Positions 25,057 to 33,043 of a stretch of DNA of 33,296 bases are shown here, piece by piece (within the stretch, counting starts at the first letter, position 1; every line of letters begins with the position of its first letter). Source of the DNA: Actinomycetes bacterium (lineage in GTDB: Bacteria; Actinomycetota; Acidimicrobiia; Acidimicrobiales; Ilumatobacteraceae); NCBI GenBank assembly GCA_025358125.1, contig JANYKS010000026.1, positions 1-33,296 of the forward strand, written 5' to 3'. A program made the position numbers and the translations under genes. The notes beneath the pieces are model-generated. The model was not told where the DNA came from and did not search any database. It worked only from the letters and a program-made list of their open reading frames with translations.

Positions 25057-25982
25057 GTTCCCACATGACGATCATTTCCGACGTACGTTGGGCCGAGTTG
25101 CTGGACACCCGTGCGACCCAGCCCGAGGCGATCGATCGTGCGCTTGCGGCCCGTACATCGCGGCCGATGCTCGCCGAAGATGGAGCAACCTTCATCGTCG
25201 CCATCGATCATCCGGCGCGTGGCATGGTCGGCATCTCAGGTCAACCCTTCGTGATGGCGAACCGCCGCGACGTCCTCGAACGCACAATGGTTGCCCTCGC
25301 CGACCCCGGTGTGGACGGGGTGATGGCGACGCCCGACATTCTCGACGATCTTGCTCTCCTCGGGGCCCTCGACCGCAAGGTCGTGTTCGGGTCGGTGAAC
25401 CGGGGTGGCCTCATGGGGTCGGTGTGGGAGCTCGATGATCAGCTCACGGGACACACCGTCGAGTCGATCGTCGAGCAGAACCTCGACGGGGCCAAGATGC
25501 TGCTGCGCATCGATCTCGCGGACAGGCGCACTCGGCGCACGATCGAGTCGTGCGCCGAGTGGGTCACAGGGCTGGCGGCAGCCCACAAGATGGCGATGCT
25601 CGAACCGCTGCCTTACACGACGAACTCCGACGGACGGGCCCTGCTCGACACGGACGCCGACGCGCTGGTGAAGGTTGTCGGGGTGGCCAGTGGTCTGGGT
25701 GCATCTTCGGCGTACACCTGGCTGAAACTGCCCGCCACCGACCAGATCGAACGCGTCATGGCAGCCACCTCGCTCCCCGGCCTGATCCTGGGCGGGGCTC
25801 CCGGCCCCCACCCCGAGTCAGCCTTCGACGACTGGCGCCGCGCGATGGCTGTGCCGAACGTTCGTGGACTCGTCGTCGGCCGCGCACTCCTCTATCCCCC
25901 CGACGGCGACGTCGCGGCAGCCGTCGCTACTGCTGCCCGCATCGTCCACCCCTCGCCCTCGACAAAGGCTATATCCCCATGA
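25053..25982 (+). CDS. Cgl0158-family (beta/alpha)8 aldolase (operon B)
   Basis: Class I aldolase-like barrel of 309 residues, paralogous to the operon A protein. It shows FIVAIDHPARGMVGISG near the N terminus, DGAKMLLRIDLAD with the candidate Schiff-base lysine, SSAYTWLKLPA, and PNVRGLVVGRALLYPPDGDVAAAV near the end. Probable role, from context, is cleavage of 2-deoxy-5-keto-gluconate 6-phosphate to malonate semialdehyde and dihydroxyacetone phosphate. The ATG at 25053 overlaps the iolC stop (ATGA); a second Met at 25065 is possible. The frame extends further upstream over iolC without support. It ends by overlapping the next gene by four bases. Confidence 0.82.
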   Translation: MSSHMTIISDVRWAELLDTRATQPEAIDRALAARTSRPMLAEDGATFIVAIDHPARGMVGISGQPFVMANRRDVLERTMVALADPGVDGVMATPDILDDLALLGALDRKVVFGSVNRGGLMGSVWELDDQLTGHTVESIVEQNLDGAKMLLRIDLADRRTRRTIESCAEWVTGLAAAHKMAMLEPLPYTTNSDGRALLDTDADALVKVVGVASGLGASSAYTWLKLPATDQIERVMAATSLPGLILGGAPGPHPESAFDDWRRAMAVPNVRGLVVGRALLYPPDGDVAAAVATAARIVHPSPSTKAISP

Positions 25983-27142
25983 AACGCACCAGGATCGGCG
26001 TCGCCGTCATCGGCTTCGGCTGGATGGGCCAGGCCCACTCGCGTTCGTACATGCGTATCCCCACGCTGTTCCCGGAGCGCACGTACGACCCCGAGTTGAT
26101 CATCGTCAGCGACAACATGCAGTCGCGGGTGGACGAGGCCGTGGAGTCGTTCGGCTTCCGGGAGGGCACGACAGATTGGCGGGCTGCCGTCGCACACCCC
26201 GATGTCGACGTCGTGTGCATCTGTGCACCGAACATGCTCCACGAACCGATCGCCATCGCCGCGGCCGAGGCGGGCCGACATGTGTTCTGCGAGAAGCCGG
26301 TCGGCGGCACGCCCGAACAGACCGTCCGCATCGAGGCAGCCAGCCGCAAAGCAGGCGTCATCACCGGTGTGGGCTACAACTACCGCTGGGCCCCACTCGT
26401 GCAGTACGGTAAAGGGCTGATCGCGGACGGAACGCTCGGTGAGATCACCAACTACAACGGCCGGTTCTTCACGATGTACGGCTCGGACCCAATGGGGTTG
26501 CTGTCGTGGCGGTTCCAGCTCGACGGCGCCGGACACGGTGTGTCGTCAGACATCCTCAGCCACTCGATCGACCTCGCGCACATGCTCGTGGGTCCGATCA
26601 AGAAGGTGATCGGCACGGGCCACACCTACATCGCCGAGCGACCGCTGCCCACTGAGGGGGCGACGCACTACAGCCTCGGCCAACCGGGCGACCCGACCGG
26701 ACCCGTCGAGAACGAGGACTACTTCGGCGCCCTGGTGCAGTTCGAAAGTGGTGCGCGTGGCTGCTTCGAGGCAAGCCGCACGATCGTTGGACCGGAGAGC
26801 CAGTGTGCGTTCGAGGTGTACGGCACCAAGGGTTCGCTGAAGTGGAACCTGGAGACGATGAACGAACTGCAGCTGAACATCGTCGGCAACCCAGCACGCG
26901 GGTACACCACGGTCTACGCCGGTGATCGGTATCCGTATCACGGCCACTTCGTCCCCGGGGATGCGAACTCTCTGGGCTACGAAGATCTCAAGGTGATCGA
27001 GGACTTCGAGTTCCTCTCCTCGGTCGCCGCCGGCCGCCAGCACAATCCTGGCTTCGCCCAGGCGATCGACTACGTCAGCGTGCAAGCGGCACTGCTGAAG
27101 AGTTGGAAGTCCGAACAATGGGAAGCCGTGACTCGGCTGTGA
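25979..27142 (+). CDS. Gfo/Idh/MocA dehydrogenase, second type (operon B)
   Basis: A 387-residue NAD(P)-dependent dehydrogenase, clearly paralogous to the one at 6741-7916. The start is MKRTRIGVAVIGFGWMGQAHSRS, followed by the HVFCEKPVGGTP lysine motif, VGYNYRW and SSDILSHSIDLAHML with the Asp/His pair. The long match YGSDPMGLLSWRF is shared by both copies. It probably oxidises a cyclitol isomer other than IolG's main substrate (scyllo- or chiro-inositol would fit), but this is inference. The ATG at 25979 overlaps the aldolase stop; the frame is open far upstream through the aldolase gene, which is a shadow. It directly precedes iolD, as in operon A. Confidence 0.84.
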   Translation: MKRTRIGVAVIGFGWMGQAHSRSYMRIPTLFPERTYDPELIIVSDNMQSRVDEAVESFGFREGTTDWRAAVAHPDVDVVCICAPNMLHEPIAIAAAEAGRHVFCEKPVGGTPEQTVRIEAASRKAGVITGVGYNYRWAPLVQYGKGLIADGTLGEITNYNGRFFTMYGSDPMGLLSWRFQLDGAGHGVSSDILSHSIDLAHMLVGPIKKVIGTGHTYIAERPLPTEGATHYSLGQPGDPTGPVENEDYFGALVQFESGARGCFEASRTIVGPESQCAFEVYGTKGSLKWNLETMNELQLNIVGNPARGYTTVYAGDRYPYHGHFVPGDANSLGYEDLKVIEDFEFLSSVAAGRQHNPGFAQAIDYVSVQAALLKSWKSEQWEAVTRL

Positions 27143-27153
27143 GCTCCCGAAGA

Positions 27154-28992
27154 ATGACGGTTGCTCAGGCGATCGTCGGGCACATGATTGCCCAGACGAC
27201 CGAACTCGGAAACACCACCATCGCGCCCTTGTTCCCCGGCGTGTTCGCCATCTTCGGTCATGGCAACGTGACCTGCCTTGGTCACGCGCTCGAAGAGCGA
27301 CGGGACGAACTGCCGACATGGCGGGGCCAGAACGAACAAGGAATGGCCTTGGCCGCAACGGCTTACAACAAGGCTGTCCGTCGCCGTCAGATCATGACAG
27401 CGACATCCTCCATCGGGCCCGGCGCAACGAACATGGTCACCGCAGCCGGCGTCGCACACTCGAACCGGATCCCACTGCTGCTCCTCGCCGGCGACTCATT
27501 CTCGACGCGGACACCGGACCCGGTGCTGCAACAGGTCGAGCACTTCGGCGTGCCGTCTACGACCGTCAACGATTCGTTCCGGGCCGTCACGCGCTACTGG
27601 GACCGGATCACGGTGTCCGACCAGATCCTCACGTCACTCCCCCAGGCGATCCAGACGATGTTGGATCCAGCCGATTGCGGCCCAGCCTTCTTCGGCCTCC
27701 CGCAAGACGTACAGGCGATGGCGTTCGACGTGCCCGAGGAGTTCCTTGCGCCTCGTCACCACGCAATCGTTCGCGCACGACCCGACCGTGGCCAACTCGC
27801 GGCAGCGGTTGAGGTGCTGCGCAACGCATCGAAGCCGCTCATCCTCGCCGGTGGTGGTGTGCACTACTCGTTCGCGGAGGCCGCGGTACTCGCATTCGCC
27901 GAGCGGCACAACATCCCCGTCGTCGAGACCGTCGCCGGCAAGGCCACGCTGGTCGCGGCCCATCCCCTCAACTGCGGACCGATCGGCGTGACCGGCTGCG
28001 AGTCGGCGAACAACTTGGCAGCTGCGGCCGACGTGGTCCTCGCAATCGGGAGCCGCCTGGAAGATTTCACGACAGGCTCGTGGACCCTGTTCAAGAATCC
28101 CGACCTGACGATCATCGGCCTCAACGCAGCTCGCTTCGATGCCCACAAGCGCCGTTCGCTACCGCTCGTCGCCGACGCTCGCGAGGGCATCACCGAGCTT
28201 GGGGATGCGCTCGGGGCCTGGCGCTCCGGCGACGACTGGATCGGGCGCGCAACCAACGAACGCGCGTCGTATCACGCCTACATCGACAAGATCGCCGCAC
28301 CCACCGAGAACAATGCCGAGCCCGTCACCTACGCCCAGGTGGTCGGCGCGATCGACCGGAACAAGTTGCCCGGCGACTACGCGTTGGCCGCCGCCGGCGG
28401 CTTTCCGGGCGAAGTCAACAACGGCTGGCGAGCCGACGAACTCAACAGCTTCGACTGTGAATACGGGTTCTCGTGCATGGGCTACGAGATCGCAGGTGGC
28501 TGGGGCGCAAAGATGGCGATGCCCGACCGCGAGGTCATCGTGTTCGTCGGCGACGGCTCGACGATGATGATGAACTCCGACCTCTACAGCTCGGTGATCT
28601 CCGGGCACAAGATGATCGTGATCGTCTGCGACAACGGCGGGTTCGCCGTGATCAACCGGTTGCAGGTCAATCAGGGCGGTATTCCGTTCAACAACCTGCT
28701 CGACGACTGCAAAGGCCCCAACGTCGGCGTGCGTGTCGACTTCGAGATGCTGGCACACGCTCAGGGTTGCCGTGCGGAGACGGTCTCGACGGTCGCCGAG
28801 CTGGAGGCTGCGATGGTTCGCGCTCGTGCGTCGGAACGTACGTACGTGATCGCCTTGCAAACGCATCCCTACCGTTGGACCGAAGGCGGCACCTACTGGG
28901 AGGTTGGCGTCCCCCAGGTCTCCGATCGGCCCGATGTCGTGGCCGCCCACGCTGACATGTTCAGCGGCAAGTCCAAACAGCGCCGAGCATGA
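27154..28992 (+). CDS. iolD: Trihydroxycyclohexane-1,2-dione hydrolase (operon B)
   Basis: ThDP-dependent ring-opening enzyme, 612 residues from the ATG at 27154. The catalytic glutamate is E61 (WRGQNEQGMA). The ThDP/metal motif VGDGSTMMMN is followed by CDNGGFAVIN, and DCEYGFSCMGYEIAGG matches the family and the operon A copy. Start choice: MTVAQAIVGHMIAQ aligns with the start of copy A. A GTG at 27139 overlapping the previous stop (GTGA) and an ATG at 27118 are also in frame and cannot be excluded. Long stretches, such as PVLQQVEHFG and LNAGPVGVTGC/LNCGPIGVTGC, are shared with copy A. Confidence 0.92.
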   Translation: MTVAQAIVGHMIAQTTELGNTTIAPLFPGVFAIFGHGNVTCLGHALEERRDELPTWRGQNEQGMALAATAYNKAVRRRQIMTATSSIGPGATNMVTAAGVAHSNRIPLLLLAGDSFSTRTPDPVLQQVEHFGVPSTTVNDSFRAVTRYWDRITVSDQILTSLPQAIQTMLDPADCGPAFFGLPQDVQAMAFDVPEEFLAPRHHAIVRARPDRGQLAAAVEVLRNASKPLILAGGGVHYSFAEAAVLAFAERHNIPVVETVAGKATLVAAHPLNCGPIGVTGCESANNLAAAADVVLAIGSRLEDFTTGSWTLFKNPDLTIIGLNAARFDAHKRRSLPLVADAREGITELGDALGAWRSGDDWIGRATNERASYHAYIDKIAAPTENNAEPVTYAQVVGAIDRNKLPGDYALAAAGGFPGEVNNGWRADELNSFDCEYGFSCMGYEIAGGWGAKMAMPDREVIVFVGDGSTMMMNSDLYSSVISGHKMIVIVCDNGGFAVINRLQVNQGGIPFNNLLDDCKGPNVGVRVDFEMLAHAQGCRAETVSTVAELEAAMVRARASERTYVIALQTHPYRWTEGGTYWEVGVPQVSDRPDVVAAHADMFSGKSKQRRA

Positions 28993-29047
28993 TAGTCGTC
29001 CACGTGGCGACTCGCTCATGGCATCCGAACTACTCAGGAGCACACTC

Positions 29048-30082
29048 GTGACCATCAGATTTGCACTTCTCGGTTGCGGCCGCATCGGCAAGATGCACGC
29101 CGGAATGCTGGCGAGGAACGTCAGCGGAACATCCGTCAGCGTCGTCTACGACGTGGTCGATGCAGCGGCGCAAGCCGTGGCCGCCGACGTCGGTGCGCGT
29201 GTTGCTGCCTCGCTCGACGAGGCGGTGAATGACGATGACGTGGACGCAGTGGTGATCTGTACCAGCACCTCCACACACGTCGAGGCGATGATCGCCGCTG
29301 CGCAGGCAGGCAAGCCGATCTTCTGCGAGAAGCCGATCTCGCTTGATCTCGCCGAGGTCGACCGTGCGCTGGTCGCCGTGGCGACCGCTGGCGTGAAGCT
29401 GCAGATCGGGTTCAATCGCCGCTACGACCCGAGCCACAGGTCTGTCGCAGACGCCGTGCAGCGCGGTGCGGTCGGCGACGTCCACCTCTGCAACATCACC
29501 AGCAGGGATCCGGGCCCACCGCCGATCGAGTACATCGGCACGTCAGGCGGCCTGTTCAATGACATGACCGTGCACGACTTCGACATGGCCCGTTACGTCA
29601 CCGGCAGCGAGGTCATCGAAGTGTTCGCCAAAGGTGCGGTGCGTGTCGACCCGTTGATCGGTGAGGCCGGCGATGTCGACACCGCCGTGATCGTGCTCAC
29701 GCATGAAGGCGGTGCGCTGACAACCATCGACAACAGTCGCAAGGCCACCTACGGGTACGACCAGCGCGTCGAGGCTTTCGGTTCGCTCGGCATGGCGTCG
29801 TCCGACAACACGCACGAGTTCAACGGCGCCCTTGCGACGGCCGCCGGGTACCAGCGACCGCCGCTGCAGAACTTCTTCCTCGAGCGCTATGCGCGCAGCT
29901 ACCTCGATCAATGGGCGGCCTTTGTTGACATGGTCGACAACGATGGTCCGAGCCCGGTGACCGGTGCCGATGGGCGCGCCTCGCTGTTGATTGCGAAGGC
30001 AGCGTTGCAATCGATGATCGAGAATCGTCCGGTCACCCTCGCCGAAGTCGACAGGGCCAACGCGGCCACGACCAGATCATGA
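29048..30082 (+). CDS. iolG: Inositol 2-dehydrogenase (operon B)
   Basis: Gfo/Idh/MocA-family inositol dehydrogenase, 344 residues from a GTG start at 29048. That GTG is preferred because CAGGAG lies seven bases upstream and because MTIRFALLGCGRIGKMH aligns with copy A; an ATG at 29018 would add ten residues. Key residues are the GCGRIG motif (9-14), K95 of CEKP and the D172/H176 pair in NDMTVHDFDMARY, which fall at the same numbers as in B. subtilis IolG. IGFNRRYDP and SRDPGPPPIEY are family signatures. It lies 55 bases after iolD and seven bases before iolB. Confidence 0.92.
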   Translation: MTIRFALLGCGRIGKMHAGMLARNVSGTSVSVVYDVVDAAAQAVAADVGARVAASLDEAVNDDDVDAVVICTSTSTHVEAMIAAAQAGKPIFCEKPISLDLAEVDRALVAVATAGVKLQIGFNRRYDPSHRSVADAVQRGAVGDVHLCNITSRDPGPPPIEYIGTSGGLFNDMTVHDFDMARYVTGSEVIEVFAKGAVRVDPLIGEAGDVDTAVIVLTHEGGALTTIDNSRKATYGYDQRVEAFGSLGMASSDNTHEFNGALATAAGYQRPPLQNFFLERYARSYLDQWAAFVDMVDNDGPSPVTGADGRASLLIAKAALQSMIENRPVTLAEVDRANAATTRS

Positions 30083-30089
30083 CCGGATC

Positions 30090-31013
30090 ATGACCCAGCC
30101 TCAGTCCCACTCGGGCCAGCCGATTCGTCAGGCTCGACCTATCGGTCCGATGCGTCACGTCGACATGGGTCATCACCGCGCCCGCGTCTTGGAAGGTTCG
30201 GTCAGGATCGACGTAACTCCGGCGAACGCGGGTTGGGACTTCTTGAGCTTCGCAGTCCTCGAACTGCAGCCGGGCCAATCACACCGCGCTCAGCTCGACG
30301 GCGAGGAAACGGCCATCGTCCCGCTATCGGGCGCCGGCATTGTGACCGCTGATCACGAGACATTCGCATTGAGCCGTACGAGCGTGTTCGAGCAGATGCC
30401 ATGCATCGTGTATGCACCTCCGAAGACGGCGATCACGGTGACCGTTGCCGACGATGCCGGTGGTCCGTTCGAGTTTGCGATCGGCTCGGCGCCGGCGGAG
30501 GGCAAATACCCCATCCGCCTGATCGAACCAACGCAGATGAGGCAGGAGTTGCGTGGCGGAGGACAGGCGTACCGGCACGTGAACCATGTGCTGGCTCCGC
30601 CAATCGATGCCGAGCGGCTCATCCTGTACGAGGTGTACGTACCGCGGGGGACGTGGTCGGGTTGGGCGCCGCACTGTCACGACGGCCGCGACGGGTCCCC
30701 CTACCTGGAGGAGGTGTACTACTTCCGCCTCGATCCCGGCAACGGGTTCGTGATGCAGCGCAACTGGCGTGACGACGAGAACTTCGATGAAATGTTCGCG
30801 GCACGCGACGGCGAGGCCGTGCTCGTCACGAAGGGGTATCACTCGTCGGTCGCCTGCCCCACGTCGCACATGATGTTCCTGAACTACCTCGCTGGTGAGC
30901 TCTACGACACCGAGCGTAGGACCCCGCCCTGCTTCGATGCAGAGTTCACGTGGATCCACGACAACTGGGATCTCAACGCCTGGGAACTTCCCGTCGTGCA
31001 GGTGCCCACGTGA
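30090..31013 (+). CDS. iolB: 5-deoxy-glucuronate isomerase (operon B)
   Basis: Cupin-type isomerase, 307 residues. The metal-binding set is H195 and H197 (WAPHCHDG), E208 (YLEEVYYF) and H251 (KGYHSS), in the same order and spacing style as copy A. ARVLEGSVRIDVTPANAGWDFLSF near the N terminus is typical IolB. Compared with copy A it is the more standard sequence. The ATG at 30090 follows iolG by seven bases, without a strong ribosome-binding site, so coupling is likely. Its stop overlaps the GTG of the next gene. Confidence 0.93.
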   Translation: MTQPQSHSGQPIRQARPIGPMRHVDMGHHRARVLEGSVRIDVTPANAGWDFLSFAVLELQPGQSHRAQLDGEETAIVPLSGAGIVTADHETFALSRTSVFEQMPCIVYAPPKTAITVTVADDAGGPFEFAIGSAPAEGKYPIRLIEPTQMRQELRGGGQAYRHVNHVLAPPIDAERLILYEVYVPRGTWSGWAPHCHDGRDGSPYLEEVYYFRLDPGNGFVMQRNWRDDENFDEMFAARDGEAVLVTKGYHSSVACPTSHMMFLNYLAGELYDTERRTPPCFDAEFTWIHDNWDLNAWELPVVQVPT

Positions 31014-31834
31014 TCTCGGAGCTCGCCGATCAGGACGGACGATTCTCCATCCTGGCGGTGGACCATCGCGATTCTTTACGTCATTTCCTGCGACCCGACG
31101 ACCCAGACTCCATCACACCTGAGGAACTCACTGCGCTGAAGATCGAACTCGTGGCGGGCGTTGCTGATCTCGCGACCGGCGTGATGCTCGAGCCCGAGTA
31201 CTCCATCCCGCAAGTGATCGACGCGGGAGCGTTGCCTCACGGCGTCGGCTTCCTTGCGGCCCTGGAATCGCAGGGTTACCTCGACGAACCTGAGAAGTCG
31301 CCGACCAAGATTCTCGATGGCTGGTCGATCGAGCAGGCGAAAGCATCCGGTGCTGCCGCTGCGAAGCTGCTGCTGGCATACCGGCCCGACGGTCGGCTTG
31401 CCGCGGAGCAAGAACGGATCGGCCGCGAGGTCGTTGAGGCCTGCCACGCGATCGATTTCGCCGTTGCGGTCGAGCCGCTCTTCTATGGCCTGGGACCGGA
31501 CGACGACCGCGCTGCGATCGTCGTCGAGACCGCTCGTCGGTTTGCCGCGATGGGACCCGACCTGTTGAAGCTCCCGTATCCGGGAACGCGCGCAGCGTGC
31601 GAGGAGATCAACGAAATTGCGACCATGCCGTGGGCGATGCTCTCAGGCGGCGGGTCGTTCGACGATTTTGCCGATCAGCTCGCGATCGGTGCCGGTGCGG
31701 GTTGCTCAGGCTTCATGGTGGGACGCGCGCTGTGGGGCGAGGCCGTCAAGGCATCGCCTGCAGATCGGCCTGCCATCATCACCGATCTCGTGCGTCCCCG
31801 CTTTGCACGCCTCTGCGCCATCAACGCTCGCTGA
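31010..31834 (+). CDS. LacD/YihT-like class I aldolase
   Basis: Class I aldolase of the tagatose-1,6-bisphosphate/sulfofructose-phosphate aldolase type, 274 residues from a GTG at 31010 that overlaps the iolB stop (GTGA). Features are ILAVDHRDSLRHFL (14-27), AAAAKLLLAYRPDG with the probable Schiff-base lysine K119, AVEPLFYG (E155), DLLKLPYPG (K187) and the phosphate-loop-like MLSGGGSFDDF with GCSGFMVGRALWGEAV. It is unrelated in sequence to the Cgl0158-type aldolase in the same operon, so operon B carries two candidate aldolases. Its likely substrate is 2-deoxy-5-keto-gluconate 6-phosphate or a close relative; this is inference. It is the last gene of the operon. Confidence 0.83.
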   Translation: MISELADQDGRFSILAVDHRDSLRHFLRPDDPDSITPEELTALKIELVAGVADLATGVMLEPEYSIPQVIDAGALPHGVGFLAALESQGYLDEPEKSPTKILDGWSIEQAKASGAAAAKLLLAYRPDGRLAAEQERIGREVVEACHAIDFAVAVEPLFYGLGPDDDRAAIVVETARRFAAMGPDLLKLPYPGTRAACEEINEIATMPWAMLSGGGSFDDFADQLAIGAGAGCSGFMVGRALWGEAVKASPADRPAIITDLVRPRFARLCAINAR

Positions 31835-31875
31835 TGCTCACCAACTTTCACGGTCGCTCCGCACAGGAAAAGCGA
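31835..31875. other. Convergent intergenic gap
   Basis: Only 41 bases separate the aldolase stop from the stop of the dioxygenase gene on the other strand. A weak 6-bp inverted repeat GTCGCT/AGCGAC (31853-31858 with 31871-31876) is the only structure; it is a poor terminator candidate. Confidence 0.3.
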
Positions 31876-33012
31876 CTACTGAGCGGCCAGGCGTGCTGCC
31901 AATTCGTTGACGGCCCAACGCTCGCGCAGTGCGCGGAGCGTGATGTCGACGGACGACTGATCCGAGCTTTCGCCTTCCGGGCGATTCCGGTCGAGGTCGC
32001 CCGGAAATGGATACCCCTCGGCACTTGCCGCGAGTACACGACGCACGGCGTCTGCGCTCATGTCCGCGTCCAGCAGCACCGGATAGAGCGCGAGCACCAC
32101 CGCAGTTCGATCGACGTATTCCATCGCACGTCCGAGCGCAGAGGAAATCTGCAAGAGGTTGGCGATCCGCCGCACGTTGCTCGTTCGGTTCGTTCCAGCG
32201 CCGTGGAACAGCGCCGGATTGAAGAAGACTGCGTCACCGGCCGACAACTCGAGTTGCACGTGGTGGTCGGCGAAGTACTGCTTGAACTCCGGTCGCCGCC
32301 AGGCGACGTATCCGGGCGCGTATTTCTGCGAGTGCGGAAGGTACATCGTCGGTCCGGTCTCCACGGGCATGTCGCAGTGCGCGACCGCGCCTTGCAAAGT
32401 GAGCATCGGCGACAGAAGATGCACGTGTGCCGGGTACGCCGCGGCTCGATCGTCAGGCATGAAGCCGAGGTGATAGTCACGGTGTGGTTGCTGCTGGAGA
32501 CCGCCGGGATTGACGATGTTGACCTGCGACGTAACCTGGTAGCCGGGGCCGAGCCAGGCGTGGCACATGACAGCGAGGATGTCGTTGGCGTAGTACCGAA
32601 CAAACAGTTCGGGTTCCCTCATCGCGACCTTCTCCAGCGCTTTCCACACCCGATCGTTGTCACCGGGCCGGGCGAAGTGGTCGCCACCGCCGACGCCACG
32701 CTCACGTTCCTCAACGATGATCCTACGGAAGACCTCCGAGACCGCTTCGACCACGTCACGTTCGAACGCGTTGCGGAACACGACGATGCCCGGGCCAACG
32801 AGCAGGGCGTCAGCGAGTTCGGCCATCGCCGACATGCGCCCTGCACGCGTAGCAATCTGTTCGCGCAGCGACCCGCTGTCGTAGACGATCGTGTTCTGTT
32901 CGATCGCGCTCGCACACGGATAATCGTCGAGCAGCGTCGGCTGTGCGCACAAGGCGATCAGGTCGCCGAGGTCGCACTCCGTAGCATCGAACCAGTGGTC
33001 GGGCACCCCCAA
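31876..33012 (-). CDS. Phytanoyl-CoA dioxygenase (PhyH) family protein
   Basis: Predicted Fe(II)/2-oxoglutarate-dependent oxygenase, about 378 residues. The iron ligands are visible: H177 and D179 (PHRDYH) and distal H270 (ALFHGAG), with R276 positioned to bind 2-oxoglutarate. Other signatures are TSQVNIVNPGG and VETGPTMYLPHSQKY. The start is uncertain. The frame opens at a TTG (33012) and a GTG is at 33006. The first ~55 residues look like real protein, while the first Met (residue 60) would cut into the fold. Function is not determined; the family hydroxylates or oxidatively cleaves varied substrates, so removal of an O-methyl group from methylated inositols is a possible but untested link to the neighbouring operon. 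It converges on operon B and is divergent from the SDR gene. Confidence 0.82.
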   Translation of the reverse strand: MGVPDHWFDATECDLGDLIALCAQPTLLDDYPCASAIEQNTIVYDSGSLREQIATRAGRMSAMAELADALLVGPGIVVFRNAFERDVVEAVSEVFRRIIVEERERGVGGGDHFARPGDNDRVWKALEKVAMREPELFVRYYANDILAVMCHAWLGPGYQVTSQVNIVNPGGLQQQPHRDYHLGFMPDDRAAAYPAHVHLLSPMLTLQGAVAHCDMPVETGPTMYLPHSQKYAPGYVAWRRPEFKQYFADHHVQLELSAGDAVFFNPALFHGAGTNRTSNVRRIANLLQISSALGRAMEYVDRTAVVLALYPVLLDADMSADAVRRVLAASAEGYPFPGDLDRNRPEGESSDQSSVDITLRALRERWAVNELAARLAAQ

Positions 33013-33043
33013 AATCTAGCGCTTTGAGAACGAGGTTTCTGCC

